Below are positions 1 to 9,047 of a DNA stretch of 64,000 nucleotides, one piece after another. Under the pieces are notes generated by a model. The model was not told the DNA's origin. It did no database searches and worked only from the letters and a program-made list of their open reading frames with translations. The position numbers and the translations under genes are program-made. Source of the DNA: DAOUJI01 sp965237875 (GTDB lineage: Bacteria; Chloroflexota; Dehalococcoidia; Lucifugimonadales; JAGWBF01); NCBI GenBank assembly GCA_965237875.1, contig CBDEGP010000001.1:62001-126000 (forward strand), in the 5' to 3' direction. How positions within the stretch are numbered: the first letter of the stretch is position 1; each line of letters opens with the position of its first letter.

Positions 1-1764
1 CAGCTGGTCCGGGTTCATCTCACCCAAGCCCTTGTAGCGTTGCAGTTGAATGTTCTTCTTGCCGTTGAGCCTCTCCAGGACACTGTCTTTCCCGGGCTCG
101 GTGTAGGCGTAGGATATATCCTTTCCGGACTGGACGCGGTAGAGGGGCGGCTGGGCGATGTACAGGAAGCCGCCCATGATGAGCTCCTCCATGCGCCTGA
201 AGAACAGGGTCAGCATCAGGGTGCGGATGTGGGAGCCGTCCACGTCGGCGTCGGTCATTATGATGACCTTGTGGTAGCGGAGCTTGGTGGAGTTGAAGTC
301 TTCGCCTTCTCCGGCGCCCAGGGCGGCGATCACCGAGCGGATTTCCTCATGGCCTAGGATCTTTTCCGGCTGGTGCAGGACTCGCTCCACGTTCAGAATC
401 TTGCCCTTGATGGGGAGAATGGCCTGGAAACGGCGGTCCCGTCCCATTTTGGCTGAACCTCCGGCCGACTCGCCCTCCACGATGTAGACCTCGGACAGCT
501 CCGGGTTGCGTTCCTGGCAATCAGCCAGTTTTCCCGGGAGGGAGGACCCGTCCAGTGCGTTCTTGCGGATGACCAGTTCCCGGGCCTTCTTGGCCGCGTC
601 CCGCGCTTTTTGAGCGGTGACGCAGTTGTCCAAAATGCGCCGGGCGTCGATGGGGTGCTCCTCCAGGTACTGGGAAAGAGTCTCTCCAATGGAGGTCTCG
701 ACAATTCCTTTGACCTCGGCGTTGCCCAGCTTGGTCTTGGTCTGCCCTTCGAATTGGGGGTCGGTGAGCTTGACGCTTATAACCGCCGTCAAGCCTTCAC
801 GAACGTCTTCTCCCGCCAGGTTGGGCTGGTCGTCTCTGAGCAGCTTCTGCTTGCGCCCGTAGTCGTTGATGACCCTTGTCAGTGCGGTGCGGAAGCCGGT
901 CAGGTGAGTCCCGCCCTCTGCGGTGTTGATGCAGTTGGCGAATGAGAGCACCGACTCGTTATAGCCGTCGTTGTATTGAATGGCGGCCTCAACGATGGTG
1001 TCGTCAACCGTTTTCAGCATGTAGAAGGGGTCGTCCTGGAGGGTCTTGCGGTTGCGGTTCATGCTTCGGGCGAGGCTGGCGAGGCCGCCGTCGAAGTAGT
1101 AGGTGCGTTCGTTGTCGCCGCCTCGGCTGTGCCAGTCGCTGGTCAGATGGACTTCCAGGCTTTTATTGAGGTAGGCGATCTGGCGGAAGTGCCCGGTGAT
1201 GATGTTGAAGTCGTAGTCGATCTCCGGGAACACCTTGGGGTCGGGGGTGAAGATTATGGTCGTGCCCGTGGCGCCTGCCTCGTCTTCAGCCATAGGCGTT
1301 TTTTGCAGGTCCCCTTGGGGGTCTCCCTCCCGGTATTCCTGGTAGTAGAGCCACCCGTCGCGGCGCACTTCCACTCTGAGGTGGGACGAGAGTCCGTTGA
1401 CCACCGAGGCGCCCACGCCGTGGAGGCCCCCGGACACCTTGTAGGCGCCGCCGCCGAACTTTCCTCCGGCGTGGAGGGTGGTCATGACCGTCTCTATGGC
1501 GGTCTTGCCCGTGGTGGGGTGTATGTCCGCCGGAATTCCGCGGCCGTTGTCTGACGCCCATACGGAGCCGTCTTCCCGTATCCGCACGTCAACCCGGGTG
1601 CAGTATCCGGCCATGGCCTCGTCTACGCTGTTGTCGACTATCTCATAGATCAGATGGTGCAGGCCCCGCTGGTCGGTGCTTCCGATGTACATTCCGGGTC
1701 GTCGCCGGACAGCTTCCAGGCCCTCCAGGACCTGAATGTCTTTCGCGGTATACTCTAAAGTCAT
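1..1764 (-). CDS. gyrB: DNA gyrase subunit B, 3' end beyond the window
   Basis: ATPase subunit of the type IIA topoisomerase that supercoils DNA with GyrA. The frame starts at ATG 1764 behind GGGGAG and stays open to the window edge, giving 588 codons; roughly the last 50 residues are missing. GHKL ATPase motifs are visible: EIVDNSVDEA (41-50), DNGRGIP (72-78) and GGLHGVG (112-118). Toprim motifs follow: EGESAGGSAKMGRDRR near residue 428 and DADVDGSHIR near 503. The visible end reads QRYKGLGEMNP, a hallmark near the GyrB C-terminus. ParE shares these motifs, so the gyrB name rests on general similarity and gene content. It is divergent from the MFS gene at 2036. Confidence 0.95.
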   Translation of the reverse strand, partial: MTLEYTAKDIQVLEGLEAVRRRPGMYIGSTDQRGLHHLIYEIVDNSVDEAMAGYCTRVDVRIREDGSVWASDNGRGIPADIHPTTGKTAIETVMTTLHAGGKFGGGAYKVSGGLHGVGASVVNGLSSHLRVEVRRDGWLYYQEYREGDPQGDLQKTPMAEDEAGATGTTIIFTPDPKVFPEIDYDFNIITGHFRQIAYLNKSLEVHLTSDWHSRGGDNERTYYFDGGLASLARSMNRNRKTLQDDPFYMLKTVDDTIVEAAIQYNDGYNESVLSFANCINTAEGGTHLTGFRTALTRVINDYGRKQKLLRDDQPNLAGEDVREGLTAVISVKLTDPQFEGQTKTKLGNAEVKGIVETSIGETLSQYLEEHPIDARRILDNCVTAQKARDAAKKARELVIRKNALDGSSLPGKLADCQERNPELSEVYIVEGESAGGSAKMGRDRRFQAILPIKGKILNVERVLHQPEKILGHEEIRSVIAALGAGEGEDFNSTKLRYHKVIIMTDADVDGSHIRTLMLTLFFRRMEELIMGGFLYIAQPPLYRVQSGKDISYAYTEPGKDSVLERLNGKKNIQLQRYKGLGEMNPDQL

Positions 1765-2035
1765 CTACACTCCCCGATCCTAGCCCACCCACCCACTTGC
1801 GGAGTCTACGAAACAGATACGAAATAGGCCTATGTAATTATACCATCCAGCCCCGGCGATTTCCTGTGATTTCGGCGTCGATTAGGCCCTGATTCTTTAT
1901 GTAAGTTGAGTATTTGGGCTGTAGACCGGATAATACGTGCTCCGGTTTATCATCCTATGGATTAAGAGGCGGCGGAGGGCCACGAGGCCGGCATTGGAAA
2001 AGCGCGACTGGTTTGTCCGAGCGACGGGAGGCCGT

Positions 2036-3295
2036 ATGTTTTACGGCTGGTTCGTGCTCGGGATATCCTCCCTCATAATCTTTTCGGCTAATGGAATCTT
2101 CTTCCGCGGCTTCAACGTCTTCTTCGTGCCCGTGCAGGAATCTCTGCGTCTCCGGCAAGAGCAGACGGCTTTGGTATTTTCCCTTGCCAGGGCCCAGGGA
2201 GAGGTCCTGGGGCCGGTTGCCGCCTGGCTGATAGACAAGTTCGGCGCCAAAGCAGTCATAATTTTGGGACTTGTGATCGCCGGAGTGGGGTATCTGGCCT
2301 TCTCCAGGGTCGACAACTACCTGGGTTTCGCCCTCATCTACCTGGGCGTTATAGCCGCCCCCAACGCCATTTCAGTCCAGCACGGCTTGTTCAACATGAT
2401 CAACATGTGGTTCATAAGGCACCGTGGTCTGGCTCTCGCGATATTCGCAACCATCGCTGCCGTAGGGGCCGCTGCGCTGGTCCCGCTGGTCAATGTCATG
2501 ATCATCAAGTTCAGCTGGGAGCAGGTATCGTTGATCATAGGGCTGGGCTACGTGGTCCTCATGGCCCCGCTGGGGCTGTGGCTGCACAGCGCCCCGGAAA
2601 ACGTCGGCCTCCGCCCCGACGGGGACAGGCCCAGGGCGCACGTTGCGGTGCCCGGCGCGGGGCCCCGCAGTCCGAGCAGGGGCAGCGTGGACTTCACTGT
2701 CAACGAGGCCGTCAGGACCTCGGCGTTTTGGATGATAGTCCTCGGCCAGATATTTCGCCGTGCCGGAGCCCTGGGCATTTTAATCAACCTCCAACCCATC
2801 ATGTTTTCCAAGGGGGTGGGAGAGAGCGCCTTTGGGTTCCTGCTCGTAATTCTGTTTGTCGTTAACATAGTATCCCGCATACCAGTTGGCTGGGTTTCCG
2901 ACAAGGTCCCAAGGAGCCTGGTCGTGTCGGGATGTCTGGCCCTGGAGGGCCTGGCGACGTTGTTTCTGCTAACCGGAGAGTGGAACGGGTCTGCGTGGGG
3001 CATATACCTGTACCTGATACTGGCAGGAATAGGCGACGCCTCCGGTTTCCTGCTTTGGGCCACTGTGGGAGACATCTACGGGCGCACCAGGTTTGCGGCG
3101 TTGAGGGGAATGATTACCTCCTCCTCTTCCTGGATGATGATACTGGCCCCCTGGTTCGTGGGCTGGTGGGGAGAGCGTCACGACACCTACGACTTTCCGT
3201 TGACGCTGGCTGTCATATTCATGGGAGCGGCAGCGGTGTGTTTGCTGTTTGTGCGGCGGCCTGTAAAACGAGACTCGTCAGCCGTGCCCGTTTGA
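2036..3295 (+). CDS. MFS transporter
   Basis: A 419-residue major facilitator superfamily permease of the inner membrane; the substrate is unknown. The sequence alternates hydrophobic helices, about twelve in all. It starts MFYGWFVLGISS, typical of the oxalate/formate and monocarboxylate-like MFS branch, and has an RxxxG(W)VSDK-type loop (RIPVGWVSDKVPR) between the halves. ATG 2036 is preferred over GTG 1937 because GGGAGG sits just upstream of it and the extra N-terminus is charged and not membrane-like. It is followed by a separate promoter and the selenoprotein gene. Confidence 0.85.
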   Translation: MFYGWFVLGISSLIIFSANGIFFRGFNVFFVPVQESLRLRQEQTALVFSLARAQGEVLGPVAAWLIDKFGAKAVIILGLVIAGVGYLAFSRVDNYLGFALIYLGVIAAPNAISVQHGLFNMINMWFIRHRGLALAIFATIAAVGAAALVPLVNVMIIKFSWEQVSLIIGLGYVVLMAPLGLWLHSAPENVGLRPDGDRPRAHVAVPGAGPRSPSRGSVDFTVNEAVRTSAFWMIVLGQIFRRAGALGILINLQPIMFSKGVGESAFGFLLVILFVVNIVSRIPVGWVSDKVPRSLVVSGCLALEGLATLFLLTGEWNGSAWGIYLYLILAGIGDASGFLLWATVGDIYGRTRFAALRGMITSSSSWMMILAPWFVGWWGERHDTYDFPLTLAVIFMGAAAVCLLFVRRPVKRDSSAVPV

Positions 3296-3332
3296 CCGTC
3301 GTTGCCCCTGACTGGGCGCCGCGGCGCCGGTG

Positions 3333-3338
3333 TATAAT
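3333..3338 (+). promoter_or_regulatory. -10 element for the thioredoxin-NHL gene
   Basis: A consensus TATAAT lies 31 bp before GTG 3369, downstream of the MFS stop. No clear -35 was seen. A GC palindrome (GGCGCC-GC-GGCGCC) occupies the region just upstream. Confidence 0.5.
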
Positions 3339-3368
3339 GGGCGGGCGCATACAGAAAGGGGGTCCAAA

Positions 3369-4862
3369 GTGGCCACACGCTCTTTCCTCGGCAACGTCAA
3401 CGCTCCCGAGTTCCCGTCAGGCAAGGACTGGCTCAACACAGGCAGACCCATCAGCATGAAAGACCTGCGGGGGAAAATCGTGATCCTGGATTTCTGGACG
3501 TCCTGTTGAGTCAACTGCATGCACGTATTTCCGCAGTTGCGGAAATTGGAGCAGAAATACGCGGCTGAGCTAGTCGTGGTGGGAGTGCACTCGGCCAAGT
3601 TCACCTCCGAGCGGGACACTAACAATCTGAGGAAGGCGGTGCTCAGGTTCGAGTTGCAGCACCCGGTTGTGAATGACGGGGACTTCAGCATCTGGCGGGA
3701 GTACGGCTGCCGCGCGTGGCCCACGCTGATGTTCGTGGACCCCCAGGGCAAGGTCATCGGAAAGCATGAGGGAGAGATCAGCTTCGAGCAGTTCGACGTG
3801 GTGCTTGGGCGGATGATCCAGGAGTTTGACGATAAGGGGATGCTGGACCGGACCGCTCGCTTGGACTTCCAGCTGGAAGCTCAAGAGTCCCCCGGCCTCT
3901 CTTTCCCGGGCAAGATTCTGGCAGACGAGGCCTCTGGACGCCTGTTTGTGGCGGACTCCAACAACAACCGGATCGTGGCTTCTGACATGGAAGGGAATGT
4001 GGCCCACATCATCGGAAGCGGCCAACAGGGCTTGGCCGACGGGGACTTTGGCTCTGCGCAGTTCGATCACCCTCAGGGGATGGCGCTGGCGGAAGACGGG
4101 AACACCCTCTACGTCGCCGACACCGAGAACCATTCCATACGGAAGGTTGACCTGGAGACCGGGAGCGTCGAGACGGTCGCAGGCACTGGTGAGCAGGCGC
4201 AGGGGCGTTCTGGAGGCGGACCTGCGCTGCAGACGGCCCTCAGTTCACCCTGGGACGTGGCTGTCCACAACGGAGTAGTGCACATCGCTATGGCGGGCGG
4301 CCACCAGCTCTGGGCGCTCCACTTGGAGTCGGGGCAGGTCGGCGTCTACGCAGGCAATGGTCGTGAGGCTCCCATCGACGGTCCTCTGTTGTCGGCCTCG
4401 CTAGACCAGCCTACGGGCATCACCTCGGACGGCCAGCGGCTCTACTTCGCCGACAGCGAGGCCAGCGCCGTCAGGTATGCCGACCTGGACCCGTCAGGAC
4501 GGGTGGGAACCATCGTGGGCGAGGACCTGTTCGTGTGGGGCGACGTCGACGGAATTGGCGAGCAGGTCCGCCTTCAGCACGTCCAGGGCGTCGACTGGCA
4601 CGACGGAGTCCTGTACATAGCCGACACCTACAACAACAAGATCAAGAAGGTCTATCCGGCCACGAGGAGCGTGCTCACGTTCCTTGGAAGCGGCGAACAT
4701 GGTCACGCGGACGGTCCCGCGTCCGAGGCACGCTTCCACGAGCCTTCGGGCGTCAGTGCCGGGGGAGGGAAACTCTACGTGGCCGACACCAACAACCACG
4801 CCATACGCGTAGCGAGCCTGGAAACGGGCCATGTCGAGACGCTGGAGCTGCGGGGGCTGTAG
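3369..4862 (+). CDS. thioredoxin-like/NHL-repeat protein, probable selenoprotein (UGA at codon 47)
   Basis: Probable thiol/selenol redox protein with an N-terminal thioredoxin fold and a C-terminal NHL beta-propeller, like NHLRC2. The frame opens at GTG 3369 (AAAGGGGG upstream) and reads LRGKIVILDFWTSC, then TGA at 3507-3509, then VNCMHVFPQLRKLEQKY. Family members have CCINC here, so UGA replaces the first Cys of the CxxC, giving Sec47-V-N-Cys50. Upstream (46 codons) and downstream (450 codons) sequence is collinear with the family, with no frameshift. NHL repeats with LFVADSNNNRI, LYVADTENHSIRKV, LYIADTYNNKIKKV and LYVADTNNHAIRV motifs run from about residue 180 to the end. A perfect hairpin follows the TGA. 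Full length is 497 residues. No signal peptide is visible. The alternative is a nonsense mutation, with translation from ATG 3519 losing half the active site. Confidence 0.85.
3507..3546 (+). promoter_or_regulatory. candidate bacterial SECIS element
   Basis: The TGA at 3507-3509 is followed, after 17 nt, by a perfect 8-bp stem (ATTTCCGC 3527-3534 with GCGGAAAT 3539-3546) and a four-base loop AGTT. The loop starts 25 nt after the UGA and has G in its second position. As I recall the published bacterial SECIS model, it asks for a loop 16-37 nt after UGA with a G among the first two loop bases. It lies inside the coding sequence, as bacterial SECIS elements do. Confidence 0.7.
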
Positions 4863-6101
4863 GTGGCTAAAGAGAAAAACATCCAACTCGTCTCTCCGTC
4901 GTCACAAGAGGCTTTGGAGGAGTTGATCCGGGATCCCTACTTGGAACGCCTGGAAGATCTTCTCGCAGAGTTCAACCTGTTCGATGTGCTCGGCATCGCG
5001 AGGCGGGAACCCCTGCACTCCGCGTTCCTCGCGTGGCTCCTAAATCCTCGCGGCTCCCACGGCCTGCGGGACTACTTCCTGCGCCGCTTCCTTTCCGAGG
5101 CAGTGGCTGAGGGACAAATCGCTGACGTCACGCCGCTCGATGTGGACGGCTGGAAACTCACCGACATTGAGGTCGTAACCGAACGCCATAAGATAGACAT
5201 CCTCTTAATCGACGAGGCCGATGGATTTGTCTGCTTGATAGAGAACAAGATTGGCGCGGGTGAACACTCTGACCAACTTGGTCGTTATCTCAGGACGGTC
5301 GAAAGTCAATACGAAGGGCTCACCCCGCTTCCAATATTCCTAACGCCGGACGCGACGGAGCCTGACGAGGAAGAGGATGCCGAACGCTGGGCGCCCTTCG
5401 ACTACGGCAAGGTTGCTGCCCTAATCGATCGGACTCTAGATACGAGGGGATCGACCATCAGTGCTAGCGTTCACAGTTTCCTTGATCAATACAAAGGTGC
5501 CTTAGGGAGGCATGTGTTGGACACCGCCGATAACATCGGCGAGTTAGCTCTGCAGATATACAACAACCATCGTGATGCCATTGATCTCATCATCAACGCG
5601 AAACCCGCCCTGGAGGCCGCAGGCTGGGATGTCATCGATTTACAAGTGGAGCAGTATGCCTCTCTTTTTCAGGCTGACTATCACAGCAAGTGGTACCATC
5701 GGTTTTACTCCCCGTGGCTGGATGAAATACCTGAACTCAAGGAAGGAAGAGGCTGGACGGAATCGGGCCGTATCCTTTTGTTCGAAGTCAAGTACCGCGA
5801 GAGGAGGCTCGTTCTGAATGTAGGGCCCGGCCCAGACGTGACGCGCAAGCGGTTGTACGACCTCGTTCAAAGGGATGGGGTGCCCGGCGTTGCCATGCGT
5901 CGCGCACGGAAGCTAAGTAAGACGTACCATATTGTATACAGCAAGCCCCTTCTCGGAAAGGGAGGCTCGCCTCAGCCCGATTACGAGAAAGCCCAGCCAC
6001 AGATCGAGCAGGTCATCGCAAATTTCATTGAGAACGACTACTGGCCGCTGGTGAACGCCATACGCGTGGAGTTCGGGCTGCCCGCAGCTTCTCCTCCGTG
6101 A
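4863..6101 (+). CDS. PD-(D/E)XK nuclease family protein
   Basis: A 412-residue protein resembling the PDDEXK_4 family (PF14281). The nuclease core is readable as Asp112 in KIDILLIDE and Glu127-x-Lys129 in CLIENKI, followed by HSDQLGRY, the usual helix after the core. The N-terminus (FNLFDVLGIARREPLHSAFLAWLLNP) is also family-typical. The biological role of the family is unsettled; members turn up in defence or repair contexts. GTG 4863 directly abuts the TAG of the selenoprotein gene (4860-4862), so the two are probably co-transcribed and translationally coupled, although no functional link is known. Confidence 0.75.
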   Translation: MAKEKNIQLVSPSSQEALEELIRDPYLERLEDLLAEFNLFDVLGIARREPLHSAFLAWLLNPRGSHGLRDYFLRRFLSEAVAEGQIADVTPLDVDGWKLTDIEVVTERHKIDILLIDEADGFVCLIENKIGAGEHSDQLGRYLRTVESQYEGLTPLPIFLTPDATEPDEEEDAERWAPFDYGKVAALIDRTLDTRGSTISASVHSFLDQYKGALGRHVLDTADNIGELALQIYNNHRDAIDLIINAKPALEAAGWDVIDLQVEQYASLFQADYHSKWYHRFYSPWLDEIPELKEGRGWTESGRILLFEVKYRERRLVLNVGPGPDVTRKRLYDLVQRDGVPGVAMRRARKLSKTYHIVYSKPLLGKGGSPQPDYEKAQPQIEQVIANFIENDYWPLVNAIRVEFGLPAASPP

Positions 6102-6129
6102 CTCGCTCCTCTTTCGGGAAAAGATAGAC

Positions 6130-7314
6130 TTACAGCCCGAAGCTCTTCGCCGCCGCCGCGAATCCTTCCAGCGAGCCTTCCAACACCCGGTCTTCCAGGC
6201 AATAGGACACCCGGAAGTGGCCCGGCTGGCCGAAACCCCGTCCAGGGACCACCAGCACGTTGTAGCGTTGCAGCTCATCCACGAAGGCTAAGTCGTCCTC
6301 TCCGGGAGCCTTGGGGAACAGGTAGAAAGCCCCCTGCGGCATGAAGCAGTCGTACCCCAGACCCGTCAAAGCTCCGTGGATGAAGTCCCGCTTCCGCTGA
6401 TAGTCTGACACGTCCACGGTGACTCCTTGCAGCGCCTTCACCACGTGCTGCATGAGGGCGGGTGCGTTGACAATGCCCAGGATGCGGTTGCAGAAGGTCA
6501 GGCCGTCGGCCAGCTCCGCTTTCGCCTCGTAGGCCGGGTTGACGGCTATGTACCCGATGCGCTCGCCGGGGAGGGCCAGGTCCTTGGCGTGGGAGTGGAC
6601 CACGATGGAGGCCTCGTAGTGGGGATAGACGTGGGGATATGAGAGACCGTCGTAGATTATGCGCCGGTAGGGCTCGTCGCTGATAAGGAATATCTCCGAG
6701 CCGAACTGCGCGCTCTTCGTCCGCAGAAGGTCTCCCAAGTCCGAAAGCGCGTCGGACCCGTATACCGCCCCCGACGGGTTGTTGGGTGAGTTGATTAGCA
6801 CAGCCCTGGTTTTAGGCGTGATGAGGGCCTCAAGCGCCGCCAGGTCCGGCTGAAACGCCATGTCGGTGGGCGCCGTGACGGGCACACCGCCGTGATTGTC
6901 GGTGTAATATACGTACTCCACGAAATAGGGGGCGAAGATGATAACCTCGTCCCCGGGATTTAGGATGGTCTTGAGCGCTACGTTGAGTCCGGCGGCGGCC
7001 CCTGCCGTCATGACGATTTGGGCGCCGGTGATGTCCACCCCAGCCTCCTCCCGGATCCCGGCTGCCACGGCCTCCCGGGTGTCGGCGTAACCCGCGTTGG
7101 GCATGTAGCGGTGCATTCCTGGCGCCTCGCTGGCCGCCAGGCGCTGGAGCTCCGATCTGAACTCGGGGGGCGGCTCCACCACGGGGTTGCCCAACGAGAG
7201 GTCGAAGACCTTGTCGTCGCCATACTGTTGCTTCAGAGTGATGCCCGCCTCGAACATCTTCCTGATCCATCCGCCCTCTTCAACAAACCGCGCCACCTTC
7301 TCCGAAAGGGCCAT
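6130..7314 (-). CDS. PLP-dependent aminotransferase, class I/II
   Basis: Cytosolic fold-type I aminotransferase of 394 residues, full length for the family. The cofactor lysine is Lys244 in SHAKDLALPGERIGY, with the phosphate-binding Arg252 following. NSPNNPSG (175-182) and SDEPYRRI (212-219) are the conserved substrate and PLP-binding segments. The SxxKDLxLPGERIGY form marks a subgroup annotated as general or aspartate aminotransferases; the amino donor cannot be told from sequence. It converges on the nuclease gene, with only 28 bp between stop codons. Confidence 0.9.
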   Translation of the reverse strand: MALSEKVARFVEEGGWIRKMFEAGITLKQQYGDDKVFDLSLGNPVVEPPPEFRSELQRLAASEAPGMHRYMPNAGYADTREAVAAGIREEAGVDITGAQIVMTAGAAAGLNVALKTILNPGDEVIIFAPYFVEYVYYTDNHGGVPVTAPTDMAFQPDLAALEALITPKTRAVLINSPNNPSGAVYGSDALSDLGDLLRTKSAQFGSEIFLISDEPYRRIIYDGLSYPHVYPHYEASIVVHSHAKDLALPGERIGYIAVNPAYEAKAELADGLTFCNRILGIVNAPALMQHVVKALQGVTVDVSDYQRKRDFIHGALTGLGYDCFMPQGAFYLFPKAPGEDDLAFVDELQRYNVLVVPGRGFGQPGHFRVSYCLEDRVLEGSLEGFAAAAKSFGL

Positions 7315-7396
7315 CGCTCAAGCCTCCTCAAGGGACCTGTTCAGGAGACTATAAAACGGCGGCGGCAGGGTGTCCAGCAGAGGGGCGTCGTGTGCG

Positions 7397-7426
7397 TTGA
7401 CAGGCGTAAGGCTGTATGGTTATATT
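7397..7426 (+). promoter_or_regulatory. sigma70-type promoter for tRNA (CAU)
   Basis: TTGACA (7397-7402), a 17-bp spacer and TTATAT (7420-7425) form a strong housekeeping promoter about 60 bp before the tRNA. A GC-rich hairpin (7435-7465; stem GGGGGCTGC/GCAGCCCCC, 13-nt loop) lies in the leader between promoter and tRNA. Confidence 0.65.
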
Positions 7427-7487
7427 GGAAATCCGGGGGCTGCTGGCGTCATGTCGGCAGCCCCCGTTCCGGCAGCCCCGGTTTTCT

Positions 7488-7562
7488 GGCAGCGTAGCTC
7501 AGGGGCAGAGCGGGCGCTTCATAAGCGCTAGGTCGGTGGTTCGAACCCACCCGTTGCCACCA
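7488..7562 (+). tRNA. tRNA with CAU anticodon (Met, or Ile2)
   Basis: A full cloverleaf can be drawn: acceptor GGCAGCG/CGTTGCC, D stem GCTC/GAGC, anticodon loop TTCATAA, T stem GGTGG/CCACC with loop TTCGAAC. The 3' CCA is encoded (7560-7562). CAU may be elongator Met or lysidine-modified Ile2. The first acceptor pair is G-C, which argues against an initiator tRNA. Confidence 0.93.
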
Positions 7563-7688
7563 ACAGCCCCATCTTTTAACTCTGGCACCTGCGCGAAGTT
7601 CCTCCAGCCACTGTCTATAGTATCCGTGGTGCTGCCGACTACAAGACCGTCTAAAAAGCAACGTGGGGTACATTTGTCCGAGATATTT

Positions 7689-7712
7689 GCAACTTTTTGC
7701 TATATAAGTTAC
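7689..7712 (+). promoter_or_regulatory. inverted-repeat operator 1 upstream of fic
   Basis: GCAACTT (7689-7695) and AAGTTAC (7706-7712) form an inverted repeat with a 10-bp AT-rich spacer, followed by ATTTG. It is a near-copy of the site at 7826, 137 bp downstream. A lone half-site-like GTACATTTG occurs at 7668. The spacing suits a dimeric winged-helix or HTH regulator. Confidence 0.55.
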
Positions 7713-7825
7713 ATTTGGTCTTAGTTGGGACTGTTTTTCTACTCGACTGGCGTCAAAGGCGGTTGAGTGGCCTGTGAAGAGCACAGGCCAAAAAACAACA
7801 CAGGTTACATTTGCCGCCTCCACTT

Positions 7826-7849
7826 GTAACTTTTGGGCTAATAAGTTAC
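7826..7849 (+). promoter_or_regulatory. inverted-repeat operator 2 upstream of fic
   Basis: GTAACTT (7826-7832) and AAGTTAC (7843-7849) form a perfect 7-bp inverted repeat with a 10-bp spacer, again followed by ATTTG, ending 36 bp before the fic start. An extra half-site GGTTACATTTG occurs at 7803. Probably an autoregulatory operator. Confidence 0.6.
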
Positions 7850-7885
7850 ATTTGCATATACGCTTGGAAAGAGACAATCCCTCGT

Positions 7886-9016
7886 ATGTCGAACCAACTT
7901 CTTAAAGCAAGTCCAATCGGGCGAATCGTTGCGATTGGAAATGACGCCGAGGCTTACGTTCCTGGCCCTCTTCCCCGGGGCCTTGACCTCAACGGTCCTT
8001 TGGTAAAGAGGTTAGACGAGGCGTCGCGTTCGGTCTCGATGCTGGCCGGAGTGGGCGAAACAATCCCCAATCCGAACTTGCTGATACGTCCCTTCATGCG
8101 CCGCGAGGCCGTATTGTCTTCCAGCATCGAGGGGACTCAGGCATCCATATCGGACTTGTTCATCTATGAAGCGTCGGGAATCCGCAGAAGAGACGTCGTG
8201 GAAGTCTCCAACTATACCCGGGCGCTGGACTTGGGTCTGGACTTGTTGGACACACTGCCGATTTCGCTCAGGTTGGTAAACCGTGTGCATGAGCGTCTCT
8301 TAGCGGGTGTCCGAGGAGACGAAAAAAGGCCGGGGGAATTAAGGAACGCCCAGGTCTGGATTGGTCAGCAGGGAGTAGGGATCAGGGACGCTAGATTTGT
8401 TCCCCCGCCGCCTCACATGTTGTCAGAGCTTCTGTTGGACTGGGAGAGGTTCGTCAATGAAGAGTCGGAGCTGCCACCGTTGGTCCAGTGTGCTTTGATG
8501 CATTATCAGTTCGAAGCCATACACCCGTATTTAGACGGGAACGGTCGTGTGGGGCGATTGCTGATAATCCTGTTTTTGTGCGCAAAAAGTGTGCTGTCAG
8601 CGTCCTTGCTGTACCTCAGCGCCTATTTCGAGAAGGACAAGAATCAATATTATGATCAATTGCTCGGCCTTAGCCAAACCGGAGAATGGAATGTGTGGCT
8701 TGACTATTTTCTCAAAGGGGTCGCCGAGCAATCGCAGGACGCTCTTGACCGGGTCCGGCGGATGCGCCAATTGCAAGACCGCTATAGGCTCGATTTCCAT
8801 GGCAGGCGTGCATCGGCGAATACTTTGCGGCTAGGGGACCAGTTGTTTGCCTCACCGTATGTCACTGGACCGTGGGCTGCTAAAGTCCTCAATGTGTCTC
8901 AGACCGGAGCTAGAAGAATCATCGACTCTCTAGTATCTTACGGTGTGCTTGAGGAAATCGAAGGCACGTGGCCAAGGGTTTACGTGGCTAGAGAGATACT
9001 GGAAGCCATTGAGTAG
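7886..9016 (+). CDS. Fic family protein (N-terminal Fic_N/DUF4172, C-terminal winged helix)
   Basis: Fic-fold protein, usually an AMP-transferase modifying target hydroxyls. The catalytic loop is HPYLDGNGRVGR, the canonical HPFx(D/E)GNGRxGR. The upstream SSSIEGTQASISDL is the conserved (S/T)xxxE(G/N) inhibitory-type segment of class II Fic proteins, so the enzyme is probably autoinhibited. The C-terminal 60 residues (YVTGPWAAKVLNVSQTGARRIIDSLVSYGVLEE) look like a winged-helix DNA-binding domain. ATG 7886 gives 376 residues and fits family N-termini; the open frame goes back to 7811 but covers an operator. The operators upstream suggest self-regulation. A second, broken Fic gene is at 26388. 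Confidence 0.88.
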   Translation: MSNQLLKASPIGRIVAIGNDAEAYVPGPLPRGLDLNGPLVKRLDEASRSVSMLAGVGETIPNPNLLIRPFMRREAVLSSSIEGTQASISDLFIYEASGIRRRDVVEVSNYTRALDLGLDLLDTLPISLRLVNRVHERLLAGVRGDEKRPGELRNAQVWIGQQGVGIRDARFVPPPPHMLSELLLDWERFVNEESELPPLVQCALMHYQFEAIHPYLDGNGRVGRLLIILFLCAKSVLSASLLYLSAYFEKDKNQYYDQLLGLSQTGEWNVWLDYFLKGVAEQSQDALDRVRRMRQLQDRYRLDFHGRRASANTLRLGDQLFASPYVTGPWAAKVLNVSQTGARRIIDSLVSYGVLEEIEGTWPRVYVAREILEAIE

Positions 9017-9047
9017 GAATCGAATCGCGAGATAAGGAGACAGCAAC

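Noticed and set aside
3519..4862. Thioredoxin-NHL gene starting at ATG 3519
   Set aside because: This start drops the conserved first strand and half the CxxC. The upstream 46 codons match the family in frame and have a promoter and ribosome site.
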